From positions 1 to 64,000 of the forward strand of contig JAQJVL010002191.1 of NCBI GenBank assembly GCA_035578905.1: a DNA stretch of 64,000 nucleotides, given 5' to 3'. Positions 34,791 through 47,304 of this stretch are shown piece after piece. The notes below the pieces were generated by a model. It saw only the letters and a program-made list of their open reading frames with translations, made no database searches and was not told the DNA's origin. How positions within the stretch are numbered: position 1 is the first letter of the stretch; each line of letters starts with the position of its first letter. The DNA is from Stictocephala bisonia (Eukaryota > Arthropoda > Insecta > Hemiptera > Membracidae). The position numbers and the translations under genes are program-made.

Positions 34791-35298
34791 CTCATATAAG
34801 AGAATAAAGAAAGATAATATTTCAATTTTCTCCTCCTGTTTGCAGTCACATTAGTCTCAAACCTAGAAATCCTATAAAAACGTATTTTAATTTATTAGAG
34901 ATTTTAGATGACGAACATAGTAAATGTTCACAGCTAATAAATGACATATTTCAGTTTACAATATATTATTAGTTAAACTTAAAGAGTTTGTAATGTTTGA
35001 TATTCTTAAAGTACTTTCAATTTCCTTTGCTATTAATTAATAAAACCTGATTTGGAGAGGATAATTTTTACATTTATAAATAAAATACTGGATGAAAGCA
35101 GTATTAAATGATATAATAAGTTTTAGATTATTAAAAAAAAAAAAAAAAAAAAAAAAAATAGTTTTATGATTGATGCTTTCCATTAATGACGTATTATGCA
35201 TTTTTAAGAATGGACTGAATAATCTTTTCAACAAATTCAACTAATCAGACATTTTGTGGTATATATTAAATTATCTTCTTTCATATTTTCAACTTATA
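34791..35298. other. AT-rich DNA with a poly-A run
   Basis: A 26-base A run at 35133-35158 could be the tail of an unidentified retro-insertion. Nothing else recognised. Confidence 0.5.
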
Positions 35299-35668
35299 CA
35301 GGGTGTTTCTTTTAAAATGCAACCCTATTTACAAGTACAGAAACTGAAAGTTTAAGATAATTACAAGTTCATAGGTTAGTAGCCTTGGTTCTTCTTCTTC
35401 TTATTCCTTGGCTATCAGCTGATTTACATTGTTCCATTGTTGTTCACTTTATTTGGGTTTCGTGCAATGCCACTGAGGTCAGAGGCATGGTTTTGAACGA
35501 CCAGAGTGTTTATTGTGAAGGAATATTTTAAAACAATATCTTTTGTTTTGTGTCAGTATGCTTTCGAACAATATTCTCAACTTTATGTATTGTTAAGTGT
35601 ATGTAAAGTTTTGTATAGAAATTCAACCCACTTCTTATCATGGGTTGTGTTTTAAAAGAAACACTCTG
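35299..35668. mobile_element. mariner-type MITE, 370 bp, TA duplication
   Basis: Ends CAGGGTGTTTCTTTTAAAAT and inverted CAGAGTGTTTCTTTTAAAAC, both flanked by TA (35297-35298 and 35669-35670). The inverted region continues to GCAACCC / ACAACCC. No transposase. Fits a non-autonomous Tc1/mariner-type element. Confidence 0.85.
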
Positions 35669-37065
35669 TATTATTATTATTTATATTTAAATAATTTGGA
35701 GATTGTCTTTGTAATAAACCTTTTCTCTGTTCTGGTCTTTGTAAATGGATTGTTTAAGAATAGAATATTGAAAAATAGAGTGTTTGCTGCACTATTTTCT
35801 TTTTTCCCTTGTTTTTCTTTCCCCCACTTGTTTATATTTTTTACTCACTTTCTAGTGTCTTTAATTAGTAGTTCCTCTTTATAATTTTTTTTTTTTAGTT
35901 TTAGTTTATTTGAAAATTGTATTTTTACATTGTTTCTATTAGTTTTAAATAAAAGGCTGAGAGGGAGAGAACTTAATAGTCCTAACTCTGCCTTTCAGTA
36001 AATATATTAATTTGTACCTCCATGAAAATGAACGTACGATTCAAGGTGCACATGCATGTGTTTTATCTTTAATATTTTAAATTATAATTTTCTGGTGATA
36101 CTGGTGGTTGATATACCATGTATTCATGTCAGTATAACAAAAATGTATGTTTGAGAAATTATCAAAGAATGCTTTATATAAGTGATATAATATAATATTA
36201 TTATTATTATCACCTGTCTTGCTCAATCTCAGTTTCTCCTACTATCAGTTATTATATGTCAAGCTAGAAGCTATAAGCATTTTGTATACAGTACTGATAG
36301 CTTAAGACACATTGTGAGCTCAAAAATCTTAGGTTCGTTGTTGGACTAGACCTACTTGCCTTTTAAATAAATGTGTAAACAAACAATCAGTGATGTGAAA
36401 AGTGAACCACTTCCCACAGGCATAAGACTGTCAGTACAAAAAAGGAGTTGTTTAAGTAAAAAAATAATGAGTTTTCATTTAAATACTAAAAGTTGATTTT
36501 TCCTTCACAAACCGATTTAGACAAAAAATTAGTTGAAATCCAAAAAATTTATAAAATAATGATTTAATAAGGTGTCAGGTGAATCACTTCTTGCAAGAAA
36601 CAAGTGGTTCCATTTTCAAAAGCCACAATTATTTCTTAGTTTTCTCTCTTATTTACAATACAACAGTTTTATTTTTTGTTTATGTCTCAAACACACATAG
36701 ATAAGGAAGGCTGAGAATGGTTTATACCCAATTTTAAAAGAAGGAACCACAAGGGGTTGTTTACCTCGCAATTGAAACAGAGGCCCAAGAAAATGGGTGT
36801 TGAGGAACCCAATACCTTCTCAACAAGCTATCCTCAAAGAGCAGGATACCTCCAATTTAGGTCAATTTAAACCATGAATATAAACTTAAAGAAGATATTT
36901 AAAAAAATATTTTTATGCAAAATGTGTGACATGAGTATGAAAAATAAAGTCATAATACGGTTTTAAAACTGTAAAGGTATTTTACTTGAAATAACCTATT
37001 CTTATACTGAATTTTCAAATAGCCATATTGTGTTAAAATTTTGACTTATCATTACAGTTTTTAAG
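35669..37065. other. AT-rich DNA, nothing recognised
   Basis: A T-rich 95-codon frame starting at 35597 overlaps the MITE end and is low complexity; not annotated. Confidence 0.5.
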
Positions 37066-37150
37066 TGCTCCACAATGAGTGACCACAAAAACAGCTGATA
37101 TTTTAGACTCAAAATTTAACGTTGGATGAGAAATCTATCCATTTGTGTAT
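37066..37150 (+). repeat. repeat F1, copy 1
   Basis: GTGCTCCACAATGAGTGACC, AAAAACAGCTGAT and AACGTTGGATGAGAAAT recur with few changes at 46886-47000. Confidence 0.7.
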
Positions 37151-38429
37151 AAAATCAATTGTAATACTGAACTAGAAACTACAAGCAACTCAAAATAAAA
37201 TTGTTCAAAAGGTGGTCTACTTCTGGGTACAGAACCAGCTTATACCCAGACATGCATTGAACGGCATGTTTCCAAAGTCTCAGCATGTAGTTTTATTATC
37301 AGAGTTATCATTGTATTACTGGCTGGTAATTCTTGTGTTATGATATCATTAATTGTTTGTCAATGGGTGGATGGGGTTAGGCTCACCCACCAAACGCAGC
37401 AGTTTGTCAGTGTGTTGGTAGGTGGACCTGCATTAGTTAGTTTGTGGGAAAGTTGTTTGACAGTCAGCAGTTGTATTTCAACAACTGATGACAGGTGGGA
37501 ATGTCATCAGTTGTTTATCAATAGTTGGGTGGGTTCATCAACAGTTCATAAAGCTGTTTATATATTTTGCATTTTGAAAACGGAGAAGGTTGTAAAATAT
37601 GAATTTTTTCTTTACGGTAGAATTCTATTTACTTAAACTATAATAATTTATTTATTTATTGATACATATAGGGTCCAGTGACAAAATTTGTCAATTTTAA
37701 AAGATGGCTACTTTTCAAAGGATTGGTAATAAATTTATGTTTGATTAGGTTTATTTTCATAGATACCTTAAATACAATTACCAAAAATAAATTTAATTTC
37801 AAAAAGAAATCTTGATTTTGATCACTGATTTGCTTTTCAAAGTTACTGTCTCATTTGTATGTTTGAACAATAATTCAATGTAAATTTACAATATATTCAT
37901 GCTTAAACTTACAAAGAATTTTGTAGTTTGATCTATTGTCAAATAAAAATAAATTGCAGTTCTAAGAATAAAAAAAGGAATCGTGTCAGGGTCGATTGTA
38001 GATGCAACAGAAAATTATTAATTATCATTAAGGTACGTTATAAAGTAAATAAAATTTTAAAGTGTGATAGTAGGATTGAAAAGCTTTTACAACATTTAAA
38101 TTTATACAATTGGGAACTACTCATTATTTATATTTTCTTAAACAGCTGATTAATGTTTAAAAAAAATTAATTTGACACATTGGAGTCAAAAGACAACACT
38201 TAACAGCCAATACCAACAATCAAACAATCAATTAACTATTGAGTCAGATTGTAGAAAAGTAATAAACAACCATCATCACCTAAAAATATATACCGTTCCA
38301 GATCTATTACAAGTATATTTAATGATTTTTTTTCAATTGTTAGTTTTGTAACAGAACCAAATTGATAATCTTTGAATCAGAGAAAAATAGTAATTTATAG
38401 ATTTTCTACAGTGCATATTGTTGTGACAA
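37151..38429. other. unassigned DNA with scattered GGGTGG words
   Basis: 37320-37540 is richer in GGTGGG/CACCCACC words reminiscent of the minisatellite family but is not a tandem array. No believable frame. Confidence 0.45.
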
Positions 38430-38543
38430 TTAATTAGTACTCTGTTCATTAAATAAATCTCGTAATATCCTCAATCTGCTTCTTGGTTCTTCCTTAGCCC
38501 ATCCTGTGCGACAGAAATCGTTGAGAAGATGTTTCTTTCGCTC
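38430..38543 (-). CDS. candidate terminal exon of an unidentified minus-strand gene
   Basis: On the minus strand a GTGTGTTTTTAG acceptor is followed in frame by 37 codons and a TAA. The protein is strongly charged and non-repetitive: ERKKHLLNDFCRTGWAKEEP, then RSRLRILRDLFNEQSTN. Its composition is unlike the surrounding AT-rich DNA and unlike the LINE tails in this window. I do not recognise the family. No partner exon was found, so this could be chance or an old transposon piece. Confidence 0.3.
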   Translation of the reverse strand, partial: ERKKHLLNDFCRTGWAKEEPRSRLRILRDLFNEQSTN

Positions 38544-39240
38544 CTAAAAACACACGTCACTTTACTGTAAACTGCCTGTCATCTCTTACAAAAACTTGAC
38601 ACAGGAAAATTGCTTTGTGCTGGAAATACTTGCTTCTTACAACCATCACTCATCTTTCAAAGCATTGTTCAATCTCTTTCTAAGCCTAAATTCGTTTTTA
38701 CCACAGTTTTATTGCTTACTTTACTACTACGCAGTTTAAGGCTGAACAATGCTCTTTTCATAATTAAAGATTCACATACAAAATTTACAGTTATTCCACT
38801 ACAGGGAAAGCTTTACATTTAAATTACTACATTATAAAATATGTAATTTTTCTTATTCAAAATTAATGTTTTCTTTTAGCTAATGGATTTAATTCTTTAA
38901 ATGATATTTCCCACAAATCAAACCCAATTACTGTAGTTTAAACAAATATTTGATAAATAGAAAATTATCCATCATTGAGTAATTATTGTGCAAACATATT
39001 TGAAGAGCTTTTAATTGGAAATACAATTTGAAACTAAAGCAAATAATCAAACACAATAAAAAAATGTTACCACCATTCTTTGGCTGAAAAAAGCATAGTT
39101 ATTCAACTAGTCCAAAAAAATTTAAGTTTTCGTAAATACTATCATGCATGTATGGTGGTACTGGCCCACTTGTCTGCCCATCCACATACAGTGTGGTATT
39201 CACCCACCACAAAAATATAGCCAACAGGATGAAAATAATT
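38544..39240. other. AT-rich DNA, nothing firm
   Basis: 39150-39210 has CACCCACCAC words related in base composition to the minisatellite family. Confidence 0.45.
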
Positions 39241-39420
39241 TTTAAAATAACTAAATTACTTACTACATTTATTTTACTTAGTACTTAAATAAGTAAAAAT
39301 ATATGTGAGTAGTCTTTCCACTAAGCTATTGAGTCTGACACTAACACCCTGAAATATTCCTGGCAAGGCTTTCAAAAAATTGTTTATATTACAAAAGCTA
39401 AATCTGACCACACTTTGCTT
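39241..39420 (-). repeat. repeat F2 with an unoccupied mariner target site
   Basis: On the minus strand this matches 47160-47304 joined to 48629-48668, including GACTCAATAGCTTAGTGGAA and AGTAAAATAAATGTAGTAAG, with only scattered differences. At 39282-39283 a single TA stands where the other copy carries the 1.3-kb mariner element. Confidence 0.93.
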
Positions 39421-39496
39421 AACATTTTCAAACTTAACTGATCAAAAAAAGTTAACATTTTCAAACACTCACACAGTTTTGTTAAAAATGATCAAC

Positions 39497-39940
39497 ATAT
39501 GCAGCTGAGACCTGGAAGATCACAGAAAGAAATTGGAGAAGGATAAGTAGGAGAAGGATTAACGGTAAGAAAAAAAAGGGATAGTGTTGGAAATATAGAA
39601 ATAAGGAGAGACCTGGTCCTGGAGGATGGAAGCATGAAAGAATTGAAAAATCAAGAATTAGGTAGTATGAGTATGTTGAGAAAGAGAGAACACCAAGAAC
39701 AATCGGAGAGATAGGAATTATAGGAAGAAGACGAAGAAGTAGATGGATTGACAATTTGAGAAGGGATGTGGAGGGAAGAGGAGCGATGTGATGGAGCTGT
39801 GGAGGGACAGAATTTTCTATCTGTAGAGGGGCAGAGGCTAGTGAATACTGAGACCCAAGAATGGATATGCATGTAACTAGAGCTGTCTTAGTGGGGACAT
39901 TTTGCAATAGCACAAGGTTAAAACCTGATTGTTTGAAGCA
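39497..39940 (+). pseudogene. LINE C-terminal remnant, purine-rich
   Basis: The plus strand reads AETWKITERNWRRISRRRIN and, further on, RRRRSRWIDNLRRDVEGRGA. This matches the YGAETW...L and GRPRRRWIDN...D patterns that close the ORF2 of several LINE clades. Frames change in between. The 143-codon minus-strand frame over the same bases is antisense to this purine-rich coding trace. Confidence 0.65.
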
Positions 39941-40351
39941 CTAAGATAGAAAATGGATGAAACTTGTTAACTATTACAATAATTGAAACTAATTTTTCCT
40001 TAGTACAGGCCCAGATGTACAAATTGTTTCAAGCGTTATAATTTGTCTGCAAGGCATAAAGATGTATTACCTGAAACGTGAAGTTGGGGATTGAAATTAG
40101 CATAATTAAATATTAGACTTATTGACCATAATCAATTTATTTTTGTAATAAAAATATACATCTACTATAAAGTTAATGTAAAGCCTATATAACGACTTTT
40201 AATAATTAATATTAACGATTTTTAATATTCACTTATAATGTTTAGTTATTGTTTTCTTGAGGTAATTAATAGAACATATTTAGCAATTTGTACCAATCAG
40301 TTTGTCCTAGGACGTTGTAAATATTACTACTAAACTGTTTATACTTAACTA

Positions 40352-43302
40352 ATGGGGGATGAAATAATCAACAGTTTATATTTTGCAGATTTTCAAAACT
40401 CAATATTTAATGGAAGTAACAATGATATTAATTTAATTCATATAAACATTCGTAGCTTAAGGAAAAACTTTAACTTATTCATGGCAGTTTGTCATGATTT
40501 AATCACGAATTATTGTCCCAGTTTCATTGTTATGAGTGAGACTTGGATTTCTGAATCAGAAGTTAATCTATTTTCAATTCCTGGTTATTCAATATTTGCT
40601 TGTTGTAATGAGACATATAGAGCAGGTGGGAGTTTGGTGTATGTCAGTAACAATATACGTGCCACACAGGTGGATTGTCGGCTTAAATCAGCTGACTGCA
40701 CATTGATTGAGTTCAAGGTCAACCGGTTTCTTATCTCTCGACTAGCCGTTTACATATTACACTCCTTTACCCCTGAGTGCTTCTTAAATGAATATACACA
40801 AATTCTTGGGAACCTAAAGAATAATGCAATAATTGCTGGTGACATAAACATTGATATTTTAGAACACTCTTCAAATCAAGCTAAAGATGCGTATTTGACA
40901 CTAAATACTAATAATGGGTTTAATTCTCTGATTAATAAACCAACGCGTGTAACCCAGTTGTCGAAAACATGCATTGATCACATATTTGTGCGGCACAGAA
41001 ATTCAAATCAATTTAAAACAGCTATTTTTGATATTGACATATCTGACCACTTTCCAATTGGGCTCTCTTTTACATTAAGCAATTTGAACAAGTGTTCCAA
41101 CATTCCTCAATGTAAGGTAAATAAAAAATGTACTGATTTTTACTGATTTTATATCATTAAATTTAACTCTTGAAACAACGGACTGGGACCGACAGTTTGA
41201 TAAACATGAATGTAATTTTAGTTTTAATAATTTTCACACAAGATTACTTGAATGTATTGATAGTAACACTAAAGCTGCTAAACTTGTAAATGTCAAACTA
41301 GAGAAAGCCCAACAAATTAGTCCATGGATGAATCAGCAATTACTTGGTAGAATCGAATTGCGGAAAAAACTTTATAGGAGAATGAAAAGTCGTCCTTATG
41401 ACACCATTCTTAAACACTATTACGAAAGATTTAAAAGTAAGTTAACAACTGACCTTGATCATAGGAAAAATCAATACTATAAGAATTTACTTGATCTATG
41501 TGGTAGTCCTAAAGATAAATGGCAATTGATCAACAAACTGGTCCAGGGCAATTGGTAAGCAGTTTCGGTCAATTGATAAAATTACATCTAGTTCTGGACA
41601 GGTATTAGATAACGAGCAAGATATTGCTAATATTTTTAATGAATACTTTTTAAGTGTTGCAACTTCTGTTTATGTAAATAGTAATGTAGAAATAGGTATC
41701 CACAATAACCAAGTCAACTCAATTTACTTCAGACCAGTTAATACTGCTGAAATTGTTAATATAATAAAATCAATGAAAAACAAAAAATCATCTGGTTTTG
41801 ATGGTATTAATATTTTGACAATTAAAAAAATTATCCACAACATAGCTGAACCTTTGACAAGATTAATTAATATTAGTTTTGTGGAGGGGATTTTTCCTGA
41901 TAAATTGAAAAAGGCAATTGTTGTGCCTATTTTTAAAAAGGGTGATCCCGAATCTGTAAAACAATACCGGCCTGTAGCCTTACTTTCTGTGTTCTCCAAA
42001 CTATTTGAAAAAGCTATGAGAAGTAGATTTTTAAATTATTTAGAAGTGACTAGATTCTTATCTCCTAGGCAGTTTGGCTTTAGGAAGGGGAAGAATACGG
42101 AAGATGCTATCCGATCACTGTTAACTGTAGTATATCGAAGCTTAAATTCCAATAAGAAGGTTTCTGGTCTATTTATCGATTTCACAAAGGCCATTCATTG
42201 ACTTGGTGCGACATGATCTCCTCCTCAAATTGGAAGCAGCCGGTGTACGGGGTCCTGCTCTTGGTTGGTTCTCCTCTTTTCTCAAAGATCGAAAACAACA
42301 AGTTCGAATAAAAAGCGTGTTAAGTGAGGAGTGTACTCTCAATATTGGTATTCCTCAAGGGTCAGTACTTTCTGCCGATTTGTTTGCTTCATTTATTAAT
42401 GATTTTTTGTTGCTACCCTTTTATGGAGAAATATTTGCATTTGCAGACGACATCGCTTTTGTGTATTCTGCTATGAGTTGGAGGGAGATAAAGGATGCCA
42501 TAGATAATGACTTATTACTATTAAAATCATGGTGTATTAGAAATTCAATGATACTTAATGCCTCCAAAACTAAAATATTAAATTTTGATTTAAATGGATA
42601 TTATGTTCAAGATCAATTTAAATACCATGACTGTAATAATGCACTTAATTGTAACTGTGAAGTAATTGAGCAAGTGAATGAATTCAAGTATTTGGGAGTT
42701 TTCATTGATAGTAGGGTTACTTGGAAAACCCAAATAAATGCTTTACATATGGACTTACGAAGGTCAATCAGATCATTTTACTTTTTAAGAAATTTATGTA
42801 ATTCTAACTTACTAAGAACATATACTCGTATTTTGCTTTGGTACATTCGCGACTTGAATATGGGATTGAATTTTGGGGTGCGGCATACAATAACTTGTTA
42901 AATAAATTGATTATAACCCAAAAATATTTCATACGTATTACTCGTATTTGCTTTAAAAATCAGAGAGATCATACAGAACAGTTATTCAAACAATTAAACA
43001 TCTTAACGGTGAAAAATCTTTTTATCTTTAAGGTACTTAGGGCCTTTTACAAGAGGAGTGGCAACCAGGGAACAGAAAATTTATTCTATCAAACAAGAAA
43101 TACAGTAAATCAATTCTTCATAAAGCCAAAAATAAATAAATCATTTTTTTCAAAAACATTTCTCTATTTAGGCCCGAAATTTTTTAACCTTTTGCCTGTT
43201 GACATTAAAAGAGCTAATAGTATTTTTTCATTTTCCAAACAGCTTAAAAAATGGTTGACTAATGTAAATAGTGTTGAATTTTTATTTTCCATATTAAGTT
43301 AA
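40352..43302 (+). pseudogene. LINE ORF2: APE endonuclease plus reverse transcriptase, frameshifted
   Basis: The endonuclease (40352-41146) retains HINIRSLRKN, MSETWISE, IAGDINIDIL, THE CIDHIFVR and ISDHFPIG motifs with the expected catalytic Asn, Glu, Asp and His. A linker frame follows (41160-41558). The reverse transcriptase spans about 41560-42900 with QYRPVALLSVFSKLFEKAM, GLFIDFTKA, IPQGSVLSADLFASFINDF and the FADD box intact (FAFADDIAFVY). The C-terminal part is 42838-43302 (SRLEYGIEFWGAAYNN onward). Frameshifts lie near 41146, 41558, 42196 and 42838-42900. Active residues survive, so the copy is young or recently broken, and it is the best-preserved LINE in the window. Confidence 0.9.
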
Positions 43303-43439
43303 TTTTATGTATAGTTTAGACCTTCTTTTATTTTTGCTTCACGCCACAGCAGCCAACTTTTTTCAGTAGTCATCAAAGAAGACTGGACAATGTATTATCT
43401 TTAATTTATAGTTATTTATAGTATTTTTTTTTTATCAAT

Positions 43440-43473
43440 ATAGCCACCAATTACTGGATTATAAGGTGGCTAT
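43440..43473 (+). other. stem-loop in the LINE 3' region
   Basis: ATAGCCACC and GGTGGCTAT pair as a 9-bp stem around a 16-base loop, about 50 bases before the tail. 3' hairpins recognised by the element's own reverse transcriptase are known in some LINEs; that role is inferred here. Confidence 0.6.
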
Positions 43474-43530
43474 TATTCCTAATTAATGTATGTAAACATA
43501 TTGTATGCTTTTGGGAATAAACACATTATT

Positions 43531-44599
43531 ATCATTAATTAATTAATATAAAACCATTTGGGGGTGATTATTTTGCATGAAACAAATTAATGATGTCATT
43601 CAAAGGGTAGGAATTATCGTCAAAACTGTTTTCAGTAGAGAAGGTAGAATAAGTGATGCCAATGATCCAACAATGAAAACGGGAAACAATAGTTCAGTTG
43701 GCACTATTGTCTGGGGGTTGATCGGTCACACAAACCCAATACAATGCCACTGTCGAATTGTATTGTGTGAGAGATAGCAATTGACAGAAATGCTTTTCGG
43801 AGGGAAACTAAAACTGTTTCTTTTGTTGAGTTAAGAACAAATAACCTGATTAATGTAACAAGCCTTTCAGGCAAAGAGAAATGTAGACAAGAAAGTTTTG
43901 TGGCAGTTACCACTTCTCCAAACTTGCCAATTACAGCGTTGTTCTCTTATTGTTGAAACTTATCATTTTATAAATACCGAGATATGAATTGTTTTACAAA
44001 ATATACATATCTGTACATATCTTTGGAAGCAATTATTGTGCATGATAACTGCTTCCATAGGTTTACATTTTAGACTTTTTTGATATTTTATCAGTTAGAC
44101 TTGTATTCTTCCTTTCATACAAATGGCTCAGCAGAAATAGGGGAGTCTCTGGAGGGTTATAATTGAAGGTAGTGGTAATAAATTTGTTTAAATTGTTTTT
44201 AAATCTTCACATACCCCTATGAATTTTCTAAATATGCTATGGAAAGTGTGTATCAGATTTATTTAGTGGAAAAATCATGCTAATTGATTAAACAAAGTAG
44301 TTTGGCATCTACAAGTAAATTGTACACCCTTGTATAGTAGGACTCCATGATTCAGCAGTTCGGAAAATGTAAATGGATGTCAATTAAAATTTTAGGGGAG
44401 TCTAGATCCAGTTCTAGACTGAAGAATCTACTGTCGAGAAAAAAAATAACGTTTAGTCTGTTTGTGTTTGTTATTCTTTGGAATGAAGTTATCAAAAGAG
44501 AGATTATGAATATAAACTTCCGAGATCTGAAGATCCAATAAGAATTTTAAAGACGAGTTATGTAGATGGAAAAGTGATTCCTTTTTTATCTACATAAAA
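43531..44599. other. unassigned DNA
   Basis: 43575-43920 is a little GC-richer with 66-70-codon frames on both strands, none resembling a known protein. Confidence 0.45.
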
Positions 44600-44740
44600 A
44601 AGGCTGCTTTAGGCTCTTAGGAGTGGCCGTAGCAAAGGGGCTAAGGCGTTGGCCAGGTAAATGTTAGAAAGGCTTCTTAACCCTAATGTTGCCTGTAGAA
44701 GAAAACATTCTCTAAGACATTTCTATTTCTCATTAGTGAT
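44600..44740 (+). repeat. SINE-C, shortened copy
   Basis: GAGTGGCCGTAGCAAAGGGG, then GGTAAATGTTAGAAAGGCTT, CTTAACCCTAATGTTGCCTG follow the same order as in 58770-59190 but with the middle missing. Confidence 0.6.
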
Positions 44741-44999
44741 TATTCTAACATGACTCTTGAGATTAGAAAGTGAATAATAATACTTATTAATATACAAAAT
44801 TATGTAATATCAGTGGTAATCTATGTAGCTGATCTAATTATTGAATATCTGGTGAACAAATATTCTTAAATATTAATCTGTTATTTTCTATTTTTGTAAG
44901 TAATGGAAAAATAATTTATCATTCAAGTGTGTGAAATGTGGTTTCATAAAAAATCTAAATATTCAAAATCATTAAATATTCTTGAAAAGAGTGATAATT
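44741..44999. other. AT-rich DNA
   Basis: Nothing recognised. Confidence 0.5.
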
Positions 45000-45230
45000 A
45001 CCCTTGCCTGTCAATTCAGACAAGGCAGCGCAAAGACACAGAAAACGATAAAAGAATTACAATTATTTGAAATCCGTTTGAGCCCTTTGTTAATAGTAAA
45101 CAAAGGCACGGAGGCAGTGATAGGCACTCAGATTTGTCTTCACACAACTAAGCAATAATTGATTGACTGTCTCTGTGATAAATTAATTGATCATTAACTT
45201 TCCTTTCATATTAAATGGATCTGAATTACT
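45000..45230 (-). repeat. unclassified repeat, copy 2
   Basis: Inverted relative of 30430-30680; strongest match around CAATTATTGCTTAGTTGT on the minus strand. Confidence 0.5.
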
Positions 45231-45239
45231 TTAATTTAT

Positions 45240-45471
45240 AATTTTTTTTAAAGGAGAGGCTGATCCTCTTTCTTAACCTTACTCTGCCCATTTCTCATAG
45301 ACTATTTATCTGTGCGAGGAACTTATTCAAACAGAGTAAGGGGGCGTATCAGTACAGTAAACGGTGAATATTACTGATAAATCTTTCAGTCCAGGCCGGA
45401 TTCGAACCAGCGCTATCTCTAACTCAAGCTCAATGTCCTGACACCTTAGACCGCTCGGCCACCGGCTCGCC
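45240..45471 (-). repeat. SINE-B, tRNA-derived, full head
   Basis: The minus strand starts GGCGAGCCGGTGGCCGAGCG and has GGTTCGAATCC at the expected distance: good A and B boxes of RNA polymerase III. The T arm (GCTGG...CCGGC) folds, but the 3' acceptor strand does not pair with the 5' one, so this is a SINE and not a tRNA gene. The body runs on to a T-rich end on the plus strand near 45245. Confidence 0.8.
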
Positions 45472-46885
45472 CAATAATGTACCTATTAACAACATTTAAG
45501 ACTCGGTACAGACGGCAAAACCTTTCAAGTCTTTTAAAAAGAAAAGCTAAACATTTTTAGCGTGTATAGTTTACTACGGAACACTGCTGCCTCACTACTC
45601 TCGGCCATCTTTAGCCTTCAGTTTGGTTTATCATTACTCATATCAATGAAAAGTATTTACTTTACTAATTTAAGTCAGAATAAGAATAATTGTACAATAC
45701 CCCTCTTAAATACCTTTTGAAGTAATAATTCAAACTAAATATTGTGCTATTTTGGATTTTAAGTCATTGAAGACCAATATATTTTGACTTTCCTTGCACG
45801 GAAAAAAATTAGAATTTGGAGATGAATTAGAAAGATGACTTTAATTTTACACCCCACTTGATTTAGGTTACACAATTTTTTTACACCTTCGCCAATTTGA
45901 TATTGTAAGCAGTGTGATACTCTGTCTACTAGGGCAAAAAAAAAAAAAAAAAAAAAAAATCTCCAGAAAAATAAAACAACACAACTTTATGGCATTATAA
46001 TGGTTTCAGAGTCTATAAATAATGTTAAAGATATATACCAACTCCCACTTTTATGTAGATATAATTCTCTGACAGTCATTCATTTTTTGTATGTAATCTA
46101 TTTACATATATCTAAAAATCAAACTTCCATATCTTTATGTAGATAAAACTTGAATATTTTAAAATGGATTCGCTTGGCATTTTTTTATACAACATTCCAT
46201 TTATATACAAAAGTGTTTTAAACGTTTAGTTCCTAAAATTGTAAATGCAAACAGGGCCTGCCTCCCTAAATTGCACAAATGACAGTAAGTTTCAGTGCTT
46301 CCATTGTATAATGGCTTACAGTAGCAAAATTCTGTTAAAAATTGGCGCTAGCGGTGAGAGAAGAGTATAGTGTGGATATTTGCACTATTTACATCCACAT
46401 CTGATGTTAGTAAATGTCAAATAGCATATGTCTATAATAAGTCATGTAACTTTTTCTATTGTTATTAGTCCACTTATTTGCAAAGCACAATGAAATAAAG
46501 TTTTAATGTGGTATAATTTTATGCCCCTGCCATTAGGAGTACTAGCGTCACGCTAGCTCACAGCACTGAAATGGAAGTGTCGCTACTTGGTGTTTTATGC
46601 TGTGGCGCTACTGTGACTAGTTGATTTATGTAGATATTGTTCTTGATTATATTATTAGTTACAAATATATATCTCATGTAATAGGAATATTTGTGCCAAT
46701 AATTAGGTTAGTTAATGAGGTCTGCTACAACAGCTGGTTTAAATTACATTTTGTTTACACTACTGCTGTGCCGTACTTTCTCACTTTCTTAATTAAAACT
46801 GCAATTTGGACATAACTTGTGTTTTTTGTTCTGTGTCCTCCTGAGTTTACCCACCTTCGTTTCGCCTAGCTTTAATTGTGCGAGG
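45472..46885. other. unassigned DNA with a poly-A run
   Basis: A 24-base A run at 45936-45959. A GC-richer patch at 46525-46620 has CTAGCGTCACGCTAG, a 15-base palindrome. No gene recognised. Confidence 0.45.
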
Positions 46886-47000
46886 GTGGGTTGCAGTGCT
46901 CCACAATGGATCTCAAAAACAGCTGATGTTTTTAGATTCAAAATATAACATTGGATGAAAAATATATCTATGTATTTATAAAATTAATGGTTTTATATCA
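46886..47000 (+). repeat. repeat F1, copy 2
   Basis: Matches 37066-37150 (GTGCTCCACAATGGATCTCA, AAAAACAGCTGATG, AACATTGGATGAAAAAT). Confidence 0.7.
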
Positions 47001-47304
47001 AAATTATACCATATAAGTTTATTACTGTAACCAGAGAATTTTGTTATTTATACAAACACATGTAAGTTACTTTATTTCAGATAAAATGAAGTAAACAATC
47101 AAACTTTATTTATCTAAAAACTAAAGTAAAAAGTAACAACTAATAGTTGATATCAGACTATGCCAAAGCAAAGTGTGAACAGATTTAGCTTTTGTAATAT
47201 AAAAAATGTTTTGAAAGCCTTGTCAGGAATATTTTAGGGTGTCAGTGCCAGACTCAATAGCTTAGTGGAAAGACTACTCACATACATTTTTACTTCTTTA
47301 AGTA

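Larger units (their letters stand above)
40300..43530 (+). mobile_element. near-complete CR1/Jockey-type LINE (ORF2 region)
   Basis: Holds endonuclease, reverse transcriptase and C-terminal region in order, then a 3' region with a stem-loop and GGGAATAAACACATTATTAT as tail. No ORF1 was recognised upstream; 39940-40300 holds nothing clear. The left limit is therefore approximate and the copy is probably 5'-truncated. Confidence 0.85.

Noticed and set aside
39482..39913. 143-codon Leu/Ser/Pro-rich membrane-like frame on the minus strand
   Set aside because: Antisense of a purine-rich LINE C-terminal coding trace on the plus strand.
45400..45471. tRNA gene on the minus strand with clear A and B boxes
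   Set aside because: The 5' acceptor strand GGCGAGC has no complementary 3' strand after the T arm, and the sequence continues as a repeat body; it is a SINE head.
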